From assembly GCA_964034945.1 (NCBI GenBank), contig OZ035962.1, positions 19,990,530 through 20,054,529 of the forward strand: 64,000 bases of DNA, written 5' to 3'. Position 1 is the first letter of the stretch. Every line of letters begins with the position of its first letter. The position numbers were made by a program, and so were the translations under genes. The stretch comes from Chrysopilus asiliformis (lineage: Eukaryota; Arthropoda; Insecta; Diptera; Rhagionidae). Shown one piece after another: positions 32,080-44,288 of this stretch. Under the pieces are notes generated by a model. That model did no database searches, was not told the origin of the DNA, and worked only from the letters and a program-made list of their open reading frames with translations.

Positions 32080-32633
32080 GGGACTTTCAATAAGGACATG
32101 ACAATTTTGTATTTCAATAAAAACGCACCCTAAAACTTTTTTTATGATCTGGCAATGCTAAAACGTCAGTCAAGGTTTACATTTTTATCATAGTGAAGTT
32201 CACGAACGAGCAACGTTTGGAAATTTTTAAAACTTACCACCGAATTTCTGAGTCGGTGGTCGCAATCGCGTCATCTCGAGAAATGGTCCGGTCGAATGGC
32301 CACCTCGCTCATGCGATTTAACGCCGTTGGATTTCTTTTTATGGGGTTATGTTAAGTCGTTGGTTTATGGCAACAAGCCAACAACGTTAGAGAAGCTCAG
32401 GATCAATATCGAACGCGAAATTGCCAACGTTCCGGCCGATATGTGTGGAAGAGTTGTGGAAAACTGGCCCCAATCCAATCAGCTAACGTGCTCGCGGTGG
32501 CCATATGAACGACATCGAATTTCATACTTAAATGTAAAATGTCCACTACACCTGGAATAAATTTCAGCCCGATATCTCAATTATTCTGTGTTTTATTTAA
32601 ATACAAAATTGTTATGTCCTTATTGAGAGACCC
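32080..32633 (+). mobile_element. Mariner-related transposon, internal deletion derivative
   Basis: Ends GGGACTTTCAATAAGGACAT and inverted ATGTCCTTATTGAGAGACCC agree for about 35 bases with few mismatches. Inside, the start and the end of a transposase are joined with the middle missing (see 32190-32560). 554 bp. The target duplication is not clear. Confidence 0.75.
32190..32560 (+). pseudogene. Mariner-related transposase, start fused to end
   Basis: The first frame reads VKFTNEQRLEIFKTYHRISE, an N-terminal helix-turn-helix of the type found at the start of insect mariner-related transposases (the DUF4817 class). After about 30 codons the frame shifts by one and continues as GPVEWPPRSCDLTPLDFFLW, the conserved C-terminal block with the third catalytic region, then PTTLEKLRINIEREIANVP and a degraded tail to the stop at 32560. 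The whole centre, including the first two catalytic aspartates, is gone. It cannot encode a working enzyme, but it identifies the source family and explains the TIRs. Confidence 0.75.
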
Positions 32634-34967
32634 GATACAATTCCACACACTTTGTTGTTCTAAATGTCATTTGCTTTTCATTTGATTTTGACAATGGGAC
32701 TGTGAGCCCCATATAACACTTTCTTATTAATAATTATCATATATAATAGGAATATGAATGTAAGCAACACAGCATACGAACTATATTTCCTAATACTTTC
32801 TTCAATTTACCCTTGAGTGACGAAATTTAGATTTTATGACGTCCCCATAAGATTTCATTTTGAATAAACCATGAAATTTTGTGGGCGAGCTGACTGACAA
32901 AAGTTAAATTCGGTTCAACTTTTTACGACGACATAGTTGGTCGGATTGAATGTATACAGAAGCATAAGGTACTATGAGTTTAAAATCTGAAATGTCGCCG
33001 TAAATGGGAGAGTTGGAGGGTGAGGTGGGTGGTCAGGTGAGGTGGGGTGAGGTGGCGGGAGAGGTGTGTGGTACCTCAAATGAAAGGCAATGAAAAGTAT
33101 ATTCCAAAAATATATAGCATGATAAGGTTTCCCCCCCCCCCCTTCACTATAGATTATAAGTTTTATGCAAATTGCGCTGCCGGTGAAAATATTTAACGTT
33201 CAAAGTTAAAAGTATAACTTCAATTTTCTTGAAAAAGAAGTTCAGGTGTATTTTTTAAAAAACCGGTGCATAATTAATTTTGCAGTAGATCCGTTAGTTT
33301 TCTGATTTCATACAAAATTGTTTTTGTAGAAAAAATTGTAGCGCCCATCGGAACTTCCTTAGAAACGTTTTGACGAACCTCCTGAGGTCACAATCCACCC
33401 GTTTGGACTCACTGTCGTGAAGGGTTAATTAATCCCTATGTAGTGGAATTAATCTTCTCCGATATCAATTTCTATCCTTTAAAATTAAAACTCATGACAT
33501 TTACATAAATAAGAAAGGTGTTCTATTAATATTCGCCGGTCATTCAATTTAAAGTATCTGTCATTTGGCCCTTCAAGTAATCACATCTAATTTGATCTTT
33601 TAGTCAAAGTTTTACAGTAAATAATCTAAACTTTCGGTGGCAGGTATCTGAAAAATGGCGGACGCCACGTCAGATAACCTTGAATAACAAACGATTATTG
33701 AATGGCATGGAACTGAGGTGCAAAGTGACAAATTACTAAGACTTATCGGGTCATAATTTAATGACAAAATCACTATTTCCTGGTCTATTCAGAGGAAGCC
33801 GAGTGACTCTATATAAAAGAATGGTTAACCATAAAAGATCATTTTTCTTGTACTATTGACCGGAATGAGTAATGACCACCATCTCAACCTGCTTGTCTTA
33901 TCTCACCTCAACAAAGTCTCAGGCAAACTAGAACATTCGATGGTAAAAGACATTCTTCTTTTCTCTCCTTCAGATTTTCGAAAACTTTTTTCTTATCGAG
34001 ATTGCAGCCATGCCATTTAGCCTTCAATATGATAAATTTTTCTCTTGCCTTTTGTTTCAATAAAAAATAATTAGTCATTGTTAAAAGGTCTTAGAAACCA
34101 AGCCAAGAATAGGACCGAGTCGATAAAGAGGCTGGAGGCCAAGAGTTGGCTGACTAAGGGTTGAACGATTTCTGCAAAGGATGGAAGTATGCTTGAAAAA
34201 AAGGACTATGCCGTCATTTCTGCTTTGCAATTAGTATCCGTCAGAGATTCTTACGGCCAAGCATCTTTCATTGTTGTCGGCTTGGTACAAGGAGATGCTG
34301 GTATATACTGATGTTGAAAATGGCGCTTTTCTCCACCACAAATACAAATACGATTCTAGAGATTTTTGAAAGAAAAAAAATTACCCCAGATGCAGGCGAG
34401 GTGAATGTTTTAATTATTCCATAATTTATGGCTTGTTTTAAATCATGGTTAATAAATAACCCGGTGATGAAAACCCACGGGAGGAGCATTAAATAGGCTA
34501 CATTGTCATAAGCTCATTAGAAGAATAATTCAGTTTTATTTTTAAAGTAATTATATTTCTTTTTTATAATTTCATCCAGTAGGGAGATGAGGCGATGAGT
34601 CTTAATTTTAATTAAAATTGACTAGAAAAAATATCAAGATACCAACAAACAAAACAATTCTTGACGTGGTTCTAAGAAGAAAGTCAGAAAACATAAATTA
34701 TAAGTCAGGCAGCTTCAAGTTGGCAAGACTAATGTTAAGTCCTTATGTTAACCGCCATGCTGTCGAAATTACTTATACCAAGTACACATCGTGCGGGGGG
34801 TCTTAACTGAAAGAGCTTGGAAAAAAATAATCAAAAATCTGTATTTCGAAATCAGGTGCAAACGAAGTACCCATCTTAAATGAAAGAAATTTTAAAAATC
34901 AAAGAAATTTTTAAAATCAAAGATCCTCTAAACACCGAAATAAAATTTGAGAGTCAGATATTATTCC
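32634..34967. other. No gene recognised; G-rich and C-rich runs
   Basis: AT-rich DNA interrupted by a GGTGAGGT-type purine tract at 33010-33070 and a poly-C run at 33131-33143. A stretch at 34130-34350 has a slightly coding-like texture but stops in all frames. No TIR pair closed. Confidence 0.35.
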
Positions 34968-34991
34968 GATTATAATCTATATGAGAATCAC

Positions 34992-35336
34992 AGGGCGCGT
35001 TTAGACCGAGCTTACTTGACACCGCCAATCTGGCGGTGCTAAACTAAAAGTGTGTATTGCGGGGACTGTCATTTTTTTTTGTTGCATTTATCTACAAGTT
35101 TTGCAATTTATAGCATGAAAAGAGCACAAAGGATTAGAAAAAGTAGAAATAATTCCCATAGGGGCAAAAGGTATGTTCAAAGTAAAAATTTAACATCAAA
35201 AGAAATTAATTTTAAAAATATATGAAACCGCCAAGAGTTAGCAGTGTCAAAATACCGCTGCTAAGCTGGCAAGGATTGCTGAAGTAGAACGCATTTATAC
35301 CGGGGTGCCAACTTAGCAGCGGTCTAAACACGCCCA
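34992..35336. mobile_element. MITE, TIR GGGCGYGTTTAGACCG
   Basis: GGGCGCGTTTAGACCG at the left and inverted CGGTCTAAACACGCCC at the right (one mismatch in 16). Inner GC-rich units (CCGCCAATCTGGCGG, ACCGCTGCTAAGCTGG) form further short palindromes. It interrupts the TATA-rich end of a family A copy: the left flank CTATATGA and right flank ATATAGAAGTATATT are contiguous in other copies. Confidence 0.7.
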
Positions 35337-35990
35337 TATAGAAGTATATTAGATTTAGTATACCGTTTGTAACTCATCGAACCAATCGTGGGACACAAAA
35401 ATAAACTACACCAAGGTATTTGGGATGAGAAAAGATTTTGACTTCTGTCTGTCCGTCTGTCTGTCCGTCTGTCTGTCCGTCTGTCTGTCCGTCTGTCTGT
35501 CCGTCTGTCTGTCCGTCTGTCTGTCCGTTTGTCCGTCTGTCTGTCCGTCTGTCTGTCCGTCTGTCTGTCCGTCTGTCTGTCCGTCTGTCCGTCTGTCTGT
35601 CCGTCTGTCTGTCCGTCTGTCTCTCCGTCTTTATGTCCGCTTGTCTGTCCGTCTGTCTGTCTGTCTATCCGCCTGTCTGTCTATCCGTCTGCCTGTCATC
35701 CGTCTGTCTGTCTATCCGTTTGAAAACATAAAATAAAAATTTTCTATTAACTTTATTAATAAAAACTCATAATATTAATATTATAATAAAAAAATTTAAA
35801 CTTAAAAAAATATTGATAATTTAATGAAAAAGGTAAAAAACTTTTTCAAGCTGAATATATTAATTTATCATATCGAAAACGGGGTAATGTCCCTCGAGCT
35901 CAGATGCGTTTCTCGTAAATAGCCACACTAAGTTTATGAACGTACAAAATCAGACCATTCCTCGCCCCCCCCCCCTCCCCTTTCCCATAT
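35337..35990 (-). repeat. Family A copy with long GTCY array
   Basis: ATATAGAAGTATATTAGATT, AACTCATCGAACCAATCGTG, then a long array (35444-35720) and a degraded remainder with GACCATTCCTCGCCCCCC near 35960. Orientation is minus relative to copy 1. Confidence 0.72.
35444..35720 (-). repeat. GTCY microsatellite, 12-bp higher unit GTCTGTCTGTCC
   Basis: About 23 units, tight at the left and more variable to the right (TATCCG and CGTCTTTATG variants). ORFs of repeating CLSV/CPSV through it are products of the repeat. Confidence 0.93.
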
Positions 35991-36723
35991 AATTTTTTGT
36001 AACAAAAATTGTTACATTCCGATTACGGGACGTTTGCACAATTTGGATTGCAAAATATATGTTATTGCAAATTGGTTGCTGCAACGTTTCAGCAAAGTTG
36101 CTGCAACATTTATTCAACGATTTTTTGTAACCGTGTGCAATACAACCGATTTGTAGCGGTTTTTCTTTGGCCGATTATAAAGTAACTAATTATTATTATA
36201 AGCGGTCTCATTATAAGCGGTCAAAAAGCAATCCTCACATAAACTGACCTTCAACCGCTACTTGCGACCAAGGTCACATTGTTACCTGAGTCGCAAATGG
36301 TTGCTTGGGTAGGACTAAAACAGCTTCTGAATGCAAATAACCACGTCAAAATCGATTGAGGTTTTGTGATGAAATCAATCTTACAAATTATTGTTACACA
36401 CATGCATATTAACATTCGTATACACACACTGATCTGTTGTGGGTACGAGGCTACGTTTTTATTTGGATTTTTCAAGTAATTTTATTACACTATGTGAGTA
36501 TTTTTTTAACAAACTTTTATTAAAATATATTAAAAAGGAAAACATATTTTTTGGTTGTTGTGCGTCAGAATTGATTTTATCATGCTATTATTTTCGTTAT
36601 ACAACGTCAAAAAAATGTTTTTTTTTCTTCTTTTTTTTAATACATTTTAATAAGGCCGTATTTTTGAAACATATTTTATTAAATTAAAATATTGAAAAAT
36701 TTTAATAATCAAGTAATGGTTAC
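35991..36723. other. Intron-like DNA, no gene recognised
   Basis: Contains direct near-repeats of TTATTATAAGCGGTC around 36195-36225 and T-rich tracts near 36610-36640. Lies directly downstream (minus strand) of the exon at 36724-36842. Confidence 0.4.
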
Positions 36724-36842
36724 CCGTTGACTATTAGCCACATAATATTGATTGGTTCCTAGTTGATTGCTGCCATCAACCGGTCCAACTGGATAACGCC
36801 GCATTGCATAGTGGCTAACTGTCGCCATCGAATGGTGACATG
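36724..36842 (-). CDS. Host exon, minus strand, probably first coding exon
   Basis: A 119-base exon with an acceptor (TTCATTTTTATATTACAG, AG at 36844-36843) and a GT at 36723-36722 (CAACGG|GTAACC). One frame is open throughout and contains Met codons; it reads CHHS-MATVSHYAMRRYPVG on to YYVANSQR. The other two frames are stopped. If translation starts at the first Met, it supplies the first 35 residues. It enters with two bases completing a codon and ends on a codon boundary. The large exon at 19173-20985 begins on a codon boundary, so the two fit in phase on the same strand, which would leave a 15.7 kb intron. No family recognised. The GTAACC donor is weaker than GTAAGT. Confidence 0.55.
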
Positions 36843-38734
36843 CTGTAATATAAAAATGAAACATTAATTAATATTTTTTGAGTAAAAGAGCTTTCATACT
36901 AATTATAATAATTCCCTAATAAAATAGAAGGTGTATAACAAAAAAAAATGTCCAATTGCACGCGGTGTTATAATTATACTAGACAGACACACTAAATTCA
37001 ATGCCGCCAATAGCAGCTTTAAAAATTTGCATCACGTCTGAAACATCAGTCCAAGCAAATCATTTTGATAGCCTCGAATGTCAAGGTAATCAGGTTACGT
37101 TCAAAACATAAAAGAAATTAATTACTAGTCGATGAAAAATAAAACCCGAGAGCTTTTAGCGTTTTAATTGCTTTTTATGAATCTTCACTTTGTATCTGAA
37201 GCACAGCTACTTTGCTTAGAGAAAAAAAACAATCTCTGGATCAAAAAAAAGACAGCTAAAAATTTCACAAGTCTATGCTAACTATCAACAAAATAATCCA
37301 AAGTTTTTTACAACTTTGAATTTTACATTTTCGAGGAGCTATAAATCTGTTACCAGCAGTCCGTTAGGAAAAAACCACATTTAGTTACAACTTGTCAAGT
37401 TAGTAAAAATTTCTTCAATATATAGGAATGATTTCCAGTTAAATTTTTGTTTTACTTTGCTTGAAAGTTTTTCTTACCTCAAATAAAGAGGGGGGAAATC
37501 CTGTGCGATGAAAAAATTAGGTTACTTCTCTGTTTGATTGTATTGGTATGAAAGGATCCAAACTTTTACTTGACTAGGGACAGGTTAATTGAAATTCTGC
37601 AAACGTCTCGATGTCTTATCCTCTCAGCATTCCATATTCACTTGAATAATTTCAGTCATTTAATTTCTCAACCAAACTATAAGTGGACACAGAACTTTCC
37701 GTACAAAAACGATGCCCTGTAAAATTCGGAGCGAGTGAACGAAGAATCCTGAGAACAACCGACTTTTTGAAGAATTTCACCACTTAAGAGTCATGACTTG
37801 GCATCTACCATTGTAGTAAAAAGGACTGCATTAAAGATGAACGGAACATATCGGAAAATTAAAATTAATTTCAAGTAATCTCAAAGGACCAACAGTTGAC
37901 CGTTTTTGGTTGAAAGGCTCTGATATAATATCTGGTATTCACCTGTGAAAAATCTCTGAAAAATACTGATGTCGCAATTTTTTTTAAACTGGCTCTTTTA
38001 CACACAACTAACAGCATAGACACTTTTTTTAGCCTGTGAATTTCAGATATTGAGATTGTAGAACTGGAAAGATTTATGGTTTACGCCATCTTTAAATTCA
38101 CAGGGAAACACAAATCACCGAAAAGTCTTGATGCTTTTCAAGGGTGGTGGCAGCCCATTAATTCTATAGATGGCTTTCAGTTTACAGCAGAAAAAACAGA
38201 TAATGGTGACCTATAAGATGGTGTAGCTATTGTGGATAGAAGATTTTTAATTTCTACGTGGAAAAAAAATAACGCATAAAATAAAATAATGGAGGTCAGA
38301 ACCATGCAAGGAAGCAGTTCTTTAAATTAACTGGGTATCCATACCCGAACATAAGGAATGTTGCCGACATCTTTGCCTATCTTGATTGTGAATTTTCGTA
38401 CACCAAACTTAAGGGAACTTTTTTATTTCATTATTTCCCTTCTTTCGCCATTATTCATAAATTTAATTAATTATCACCTTATCTATGAGAGCTAATTCAT
38501 TAACAAATTAACTCTCCAGGTTGAAAATCAGCAGCACCATCATTTTTTTTTTATCTTTTGTTTTCATTACAAAATGTTCCGTGTAAATAACAAGTATGTA
38601 TATGAAGGAACGGTAAAAATGGAATATCATTAACAATATGTCCAACATAATTTTTCATATAATTAAATTTTTCAAAGCATCAATAGTCTTGAAATTGTTT
38701 GTATGTCGTAATATTTTTTAGTTTGGTAAAGAAA
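36843..38734. other. No gene recognised
   Basis: AT-rich DNA upstream of the minus-strand exon. No further exon could be supported. Segments such as 38050-38240 are less AT-rich but have stops in every frame. Confidence 0.35.
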
Positions 38735-39656
38735 TCTATATATATAAAGCCAAATGCCATTCACTCACTCGCTGATGACAGTATCTCCCGAACAACGAAA
38801 CCGATTGCCATGAAATTTCGCACACAGATTCATCTTACCTCATTGGTGCTCGCTAAGAAACGGTTTTACAAAATTCGAAACGGCAGATCTTGTATGGATA
38901 ACGCAAATATCCTTTTTCCCATTTTTTCTAGGGAAAACTTATCACGAATCAGATTTTAGAATTTAAGAATTCGAAACAGAAGGTCCTGAAGGCATGAATA
39001 TTTTTTTCAAGTTTTTCTGCTACTTCTCTGTTTTTCCCCTTACCACTCCCCGCCACCCTCGCCACTCCCAACCTCGGACTTTTGTACAAACGTTTCCAGG
39101 TTTGGAATATTTAACGGCACCACTGCTACACGACATGGCTGAAAATCTACACGACATGTTCAGGCATAATACAATGATGTGGATGTAACATACCTAATGG
39201 GCTAGCCTCTGACCCCCTCGTCCGTTATCTTTTGAACCGCTGAAGCGATTTGAATAAGGTTTTCAACAGGCGGACTGGACTGTTGGGAAAAATTTAACCA
39301 CTCAATCCACTCGCTTCCATACGTTGTTGAACGCCTCTCTTACTATCCCCTAAACTACTGAATGGATTGTGATTTTAAGATGGCCTTAAAGGAAGATCTT
39401 CGCCCTCTCAAACCACTCCCCTCTACATGATGGCAACCTCCTCTCCTGCTGTATCCTCAACTACTGAATGGATTTTTATCCCGTTTTTTACACGTCGATC
39501 GTCAAGTAAAATTTTCGCCCATTCAAACCACCTCTACTGCATGATGCGATACCCCTCTCCTGCTTTATCCTCTGAATGGATTTTAATACGGGTTTTAGTG
39601 TTTTTTTCATAATCAAAACTTCACTATTACCCGAATACGACGTGTATACAAGCTAG
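38735..39656 (+). mobile_element. Non-autonomous Helitron (family C), long complete copy
   Basis: TC start (TCTATATATATAAAGCC), CACGAATCAGATTTTAGAAT in common with the 2098 copy, and end ACCCGAATACGACGTGTA with CTAG at 39653-39656. The preceding base is A and the following base T. The interior (39060-39600) has two or three diverged tandem units with CTACTGAATGGATT. No Rep/helicase. Confidence 0.75.
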
Positions 39657-40938
39657 TATGATATATATATATCAAAATGCAGTAAACTTTCTTCAGCGAT
39701 CCAAAAAAAAAATAGTTGAAAAAAAAAATCTTGAAACATTTTCCAGTTCGAAAAATTTGAGGATTAGACATCTTTACGAATAAGTCCTACATATCAACAT
39801 TTAGCAATTAGTTTCGAAATTTCAACAAAATTTTACATAAAATTCACCTTTCAACATAATCTTTACTTGATTTAAATCAAGACAATGACTCCGTTTTTTT
39901 TCTCTTTTGTCTCAAATTCCAATAAACATTAGATTACGCCGTTGAACTTATGAAAAGCATTTTCCAACTAATATAAAAAGAAAAGCACGTGCTATACCAA
40001 TTTCCTTCCTTGATGGATCAAAAAGCTTGTTCCGATGTCACATTATTAATTCCTATTATGTTCGTCTTTTGTTTTCATTTTTGGAAAACAGAACAACATA
40101 AAGGGCAACAGAATGAATGCTGAGCGCGCACATGTTCCACCCCCCTTGAAATAGGCATTTGAGTTACCTACCAACTACTACTATATAGGTACACGAACAG
40201 TTATATATGTTTTGAAATATTTTCATTCTGCTCCCTTGACTTGATCCATTACTATAACTTCGTTGGGCTCGACTTCAATCGGTGAGTTTTCCATTTGAAA
40301 AACACGCTTACCAATTTATTCTTTTTTACTTGAGTCGGTATACCCACTTCCTCGATTTTTCAACATCTTTTTAATACTTACAAACACAGAAAAGTGCTTC
40401 CTTCTTCAATTTTAGTCTCTTTATACATGAATTATTTTATTATTTGCCTGCTGTGACAGCATGTCAGACCATTTTTCGATAAGATTGTGCCCTCCGTTTC
40501 TTTCGGTCATTTGACTACGGAAAATCACGAGTAGACGATCTCAAAAGAAATTGTCGTTTTGTTGTTGCCCTCCCCCCAAATTTTCTTCAAAAGTAATATA
40601 AAACGGATTCGTGTGACAAATTTTTGCAAAAAAAAAAGTTCTGTTTTCTTATAAAAGGAGATTTTATGCTATAATCGCATTGTTCGAATGTTCTACGCAG
40701 GAAAACAGAATTCGAAAGTTTTAAAACGATTAACGTGACAATGACTTTTAGTCCTCCCACATCAAATGCTATTTAAGGCAAAATATACCTAAGATTTTAC
40801 AGAGAATTAGATATTACCAAATTCTTATTGTTCAGAGTAAGTTTCGCAAATTCGTAACTGTGATTTCACGAATATAAAAACATATATTACAAATATTATA
40901 CGAAAATTATAATTGGATATCGGATTTATTACATACTA
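39657..40938. other. No gene recognised
   Basis: AT-rich. No ORF of note and no inverted or tandem structure I can support. Confidence 0.4.
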
Positions 40939-41068
40939 GTTGTTGGACCCCAAAACGCTCCGCGGTTTATCGCCCACACAGTGGTTGACGACTTTCGACC
41001 TCCCTGTCCACGTCGGCCTGCGGGTATGTAATCAACCGCGAAGCGGTTTGGAGCAAAGCCCCTAGTTT
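40939..41068. mobile_element. Two Helitron-type 3' ends back to back
   Basis: The right end reads AACCGCGAAGCGGTTTGG, then AGCAAAGCCCCTAG: hairpins CCGC-GAA-GCGG and GGAGC-AAA-GCCCC before a CTAG. The left end is a diverged inverted version (CTAGTTGTTGG... CGCTCCGCGGTTTA). Only 130 bases separate the two CTAG ends, so both full elements are missing. Confidence 0.5.
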
Positions 41069-41419
41069 TGTTTTAATACGTAGAAAATTAGAACAGGGTG
41101 ATTATAGCTAAAGCTGTAAGGGTGAGAGCCGGATCCAAATCCCTTCAGAATTACAATAGATAGCAGATGAGGTGGTTTGCAGACAGGGGAAGGGGTAGAT
41201 ATTAGTCAGCGAAAATTTTCCCTGAGCACTGATCTTCTAATGATGAAATCCGGATCTGAATCCCTTCGGCGATTCAAGAGATAACAGGAGAGGGGCTAAG
41301 AGGGAAGGGGAAATTTAATAAACAGCACAGCCTATAACCATTTGTAAAGCTTCATTAAAATCACTTCTGTGGTTTTTGAGAAATCCAGACTTTTCTTTAT
41401 CACATTAATATAAATATAA

Positions 41420-41480
41420 CTAGGGGGTGCGCCCCGAACCGCTTCGCGATTCACCCTCACCCACAGGCCGGCCTTCGGCC
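41420..41480 (-). mobile_element. Helitron-type 3' end, minus orientation
   Basis: On the minus strand GAATCGCGAAGCGGTTC is followed by GGGGCGCACCCCCTAG and a T: a perfect GGGG...CCCC stem just before CTAG. It faces the end at 41068 across about 350 bases of unrelated DNA. Same family as the pair at 40939-41068. Confidence 0.55.
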
Positions 41481-41534
41481 TCGGCTCTGACTTTGCGTAG
41501 AGTATGACGGGTATAAAAATGGATGTTTCTTTGT

Positions 41535-42640
41535 TATACCCGTATGGCGAAACCAAAGGGTATATTAAATTTGCCTTACCGTTTGAAACGCCAAGATCCC
41601 GTTATCACACACAAAAATGAATTACACCAGTGTGTTTAGAACTACGAATAAGAATACTAGGAAGACAGATAAAGCCAAAAAATTGAAGCATTTTTGTTGT
41701 TGGTGTGAGTAACAACGAACACCATTAAGTTAATGTAGTGACGTAGGGAAAAATGTTCAAATTTAGAAAACCTTAGATAAAGCAATTCATTTGCTTTCAT
41801 ACGCCACTGGTGTTTTTTGACAGATCGCTCTTCTTCTTGTTTTTGTTGTTTAATGGTGCACCATTAAGTGTTACGATTAAAAATTAATTTCGCGTATGCT
41901 GACGAAAAAACAACATTTTATATAACTTTGATGATAAAATTTGTTTTGGGCGTGTAGCAAAACTTTATTAAAAGCAAAACGAAGTTTCGCGAGTGTGTGA
42001 ATTTGTAGGAATTATCATAAATGTTTTTTTCGTAGACGTTTCGGTTTTCATCGAATTTTGTTTAATTTACTGACTTAATTCGCGCAAACTAAATTAATTT
42101 CGATGCAAAACTCACCGCTTATTAATGATAAAAACATAAAATAACGTGACATGCTGTGGAAATGTGAAAAAATGTGACTTTTCGGACAGTAAAATCTCTT
42201 TGGGGGATAAATCAGAAATCTCTTTGGGGGCTATTCAGAAAAAATGCTTCACTCACGGACACTGTATATGTGCAGATTCTGTCTTCCTGTCATTCTTATT
42301 CGTAGGTTTAGAATGATAAAAAAAATCAAATTTTGCAAGTCCGTTCGTCCGTCTGTCCGTCCGTCTGTCTGTCCGTCCGTCCATCCGTCCGTCCGTCCGT
42401 CTGTGGCGCGGATTGCGGGCGCACGAATTGAGCTAGAGACTTGAAATTGCACGCAGTTCCTTTTTTCGTAAAATGCAAGGCTAAGTTGGTTAGTACCCCT
42501 CATACGAACGAAAACATTTTTTGCGAATATCTCAAAAACGGTCATCTTATCAAAAAAGTTCAAGAACAAAAGTTGTTTAAGATATGGTTGTACATAAAAC
42601 TTCCATACATTAAAATCCGGTTGGAGTACATTTTCGTTAA
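41535..42640 (+). repeat. DINE-1-like repeat family B, copy 3, split
   Basis: TATACCCGTATGGCG...GTTTAGAA (to 41641) resumes at 42306 with GTTTAGAATGATAAAA and a GTCC/GTCT array at 42341-42404. With the insertion removed it matches the copy at 26209. It ends near 42640, where a Helitron 5' part abuts. Confidence 0.75.
41642..42305. mobile_element. hAT/P-type element with 8-bp duplication, no coding
   Basis: Exact 8-bp duplication GTTTAGAA (41634-41641, 42306-42313). TIRs begin CTACGAATAAGAAT and continue AGGAAGACAGA with about three mismatches in 28. Family B copies elsewhere have the uninterrupted GTTTAGAATGATAAAA. The termini are unlike the usual CAG-type hAT ends, so the superfamily is open. 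664 bp. Confidence 0.8.
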
Positions 42641-42916
42641 TATCTCGACCCCAGCGCCACCTACCGGGTTTAAATTTTGTCAACAACTTAATCTTTATTT
42701 AAATATTATATGTTGTGAATTTGCACAAAATCGGTCCATAAATACGAATTTTCCTTATTCGAACTCGACCCCAGCGCCACCTACCCGGGTCTTATGCAAA
42801 CAAAAACCGATCGGAGCACCACACGAACATATGATGTGAATATGAGGTGGATAGCTTCAGTAGTTTAGCCGTGATGATCAGACGAACAAACGCACAGACG
42901 ATTTTATATATTAAGA
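42641..42916 (-). mobile_element. Helitron 5' part, minus orientation, with internal duplication
   Basis: On the minus strand it starts TCTTAATATATAAAATCG after an A, like the family C start, then GTTTGTTCGTCTGATC and CGGCTAAACTACTGAAGC. A segment with TCGACCCCAGCGCCACCTACC occurs twice, at about 42647 and 42767, roughly 120 bases apart. The 3' end is not found. Confidence 0.6.
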
Positions 42917-44131
42917 TATGATAAATAAATTTATAGTGAACTGAAATCGCAAAAATAATTTTTCTGCGTTTAATTTCTTTTTTCAAAAATAGTGTTTTTG
43001 AAAAAGTATAACTCGCGGCTAGTCGTAAATATTTGTTATGCAATAAAATTTCATGAAGAAATATTTATGTTGGAGTAAAACATCATAAAAATGTTTCACA
43101 AGGAAGAGAAATTCCGAAAAATTCGAAGAAAAACGGCTTTGAAATGCTGCAAAAATGAAGTTACGAATAAACCGACAATCAGACTAAATTACGAGCGTAT
43201 AAAAATATATAAATAGCTAATGAAAAGCAACAATATTGTAGGTATTTAATTATTGCAGATAAATTAATTCACTTACACCTAATACCCACATAATGCATTC
43301 GAATTTTTATCAACTTTTTTTTCTAATTTAAATACGAAAAAAAGGCTTTATCAAGAAACAAGTAATGAAAGCGAATTGTTAATACCGTTATTCTATCACA
43401 ACAGCCTATGATAAAAAGCTCTTCTAGTTTACCTTGAACCACGGCATAAAATGCCAAATCATGGATCACTTTTATATTTTCTTGCAAAAATATATGTAGA
43501 TTTATCCAGTAGTCAAACACACATTAATGACTTGGCTGACTTTTTTAATCTTATTTATATTCTTTTTTTTTTTTTTTTGAGCAAAAAGCGAGTTTGATTA
43601 ATCTTTTTTACTTTGTGCACAGTCAAATATTGATCTCAAAAGAAGGAACATGAAATTTAAAGCTTCTTTCTGACAGAGACGAAATTCTGAATGCAAGAAA
43701 TAATTGAATACAGTCTCCAAAGTGGGTAACTAATTATTTTTCGTTGGAAATTTTGATCTTCTTTTTGACTTAGCTCTGAATTGAAATAAAAGTCGTGAAT
43801 ATAAATATAGATGCGAATATATTGAAATTTTCTTTTCTTTTTCATGTCATTTAATATAAATTACGGATCCATAGTAAGTATTTGTTTATTTTGCTGAAGT
43901 TTTCAAATCTACTTGTTTGGCAATAGCAAACTTATCGATAAATATGCTATAGTTGAAAAAAAAATCTTGAGAGTAAAATTTTAAACAAAAGCCAATCGTG
44001 TTAGGAGACACTACATTACATAAAAATAGATTTAATTGTCTTTTCTTTGTCACAAACCTAAAAATCCCCATTTTTACAAACGCTAGCATAGAATAAAAGA
44101 ACTTTCAATACCAATTCTCAATTAAAACACA
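42917..44131. other. No gene recognised
   Basis: AT-rich with short ORFs and a T17 run near 43564. Nothing supportable. Confidence 0.4.
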
Positions 44132-44288
44132 AGAAAAGCTGCAATTGCCCGGGGCCAATTGTCAAATACTCTATATGATGACAGACAACATGTTTATTTA
44201 AAAAACATCCATTTGTTTAGGACAGGGGGAAAGAAGTGTTCCGATTGGATTTTGATGTATGAAACGGTAATGCATAATGATATTTTAA

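Noticed and set aside
34100..34350. Possible retrotransposon polymerase fragment
   Set aside because: A few suggestive residues but stops in all frames and no catalytic motif.
35425..35736. ORFs of 64-103 codons with repeating CLSV/CPSV
   Set aside because: Translation of a 12-bp microsatellite open in several frames; no codon bias or unique sequence.
42249..42839. Overlapping ORFs of 132-145 codons
   Set aside because: They run across the DINE-like array and a Helitron piece; no protein-like sequence outside repeats.
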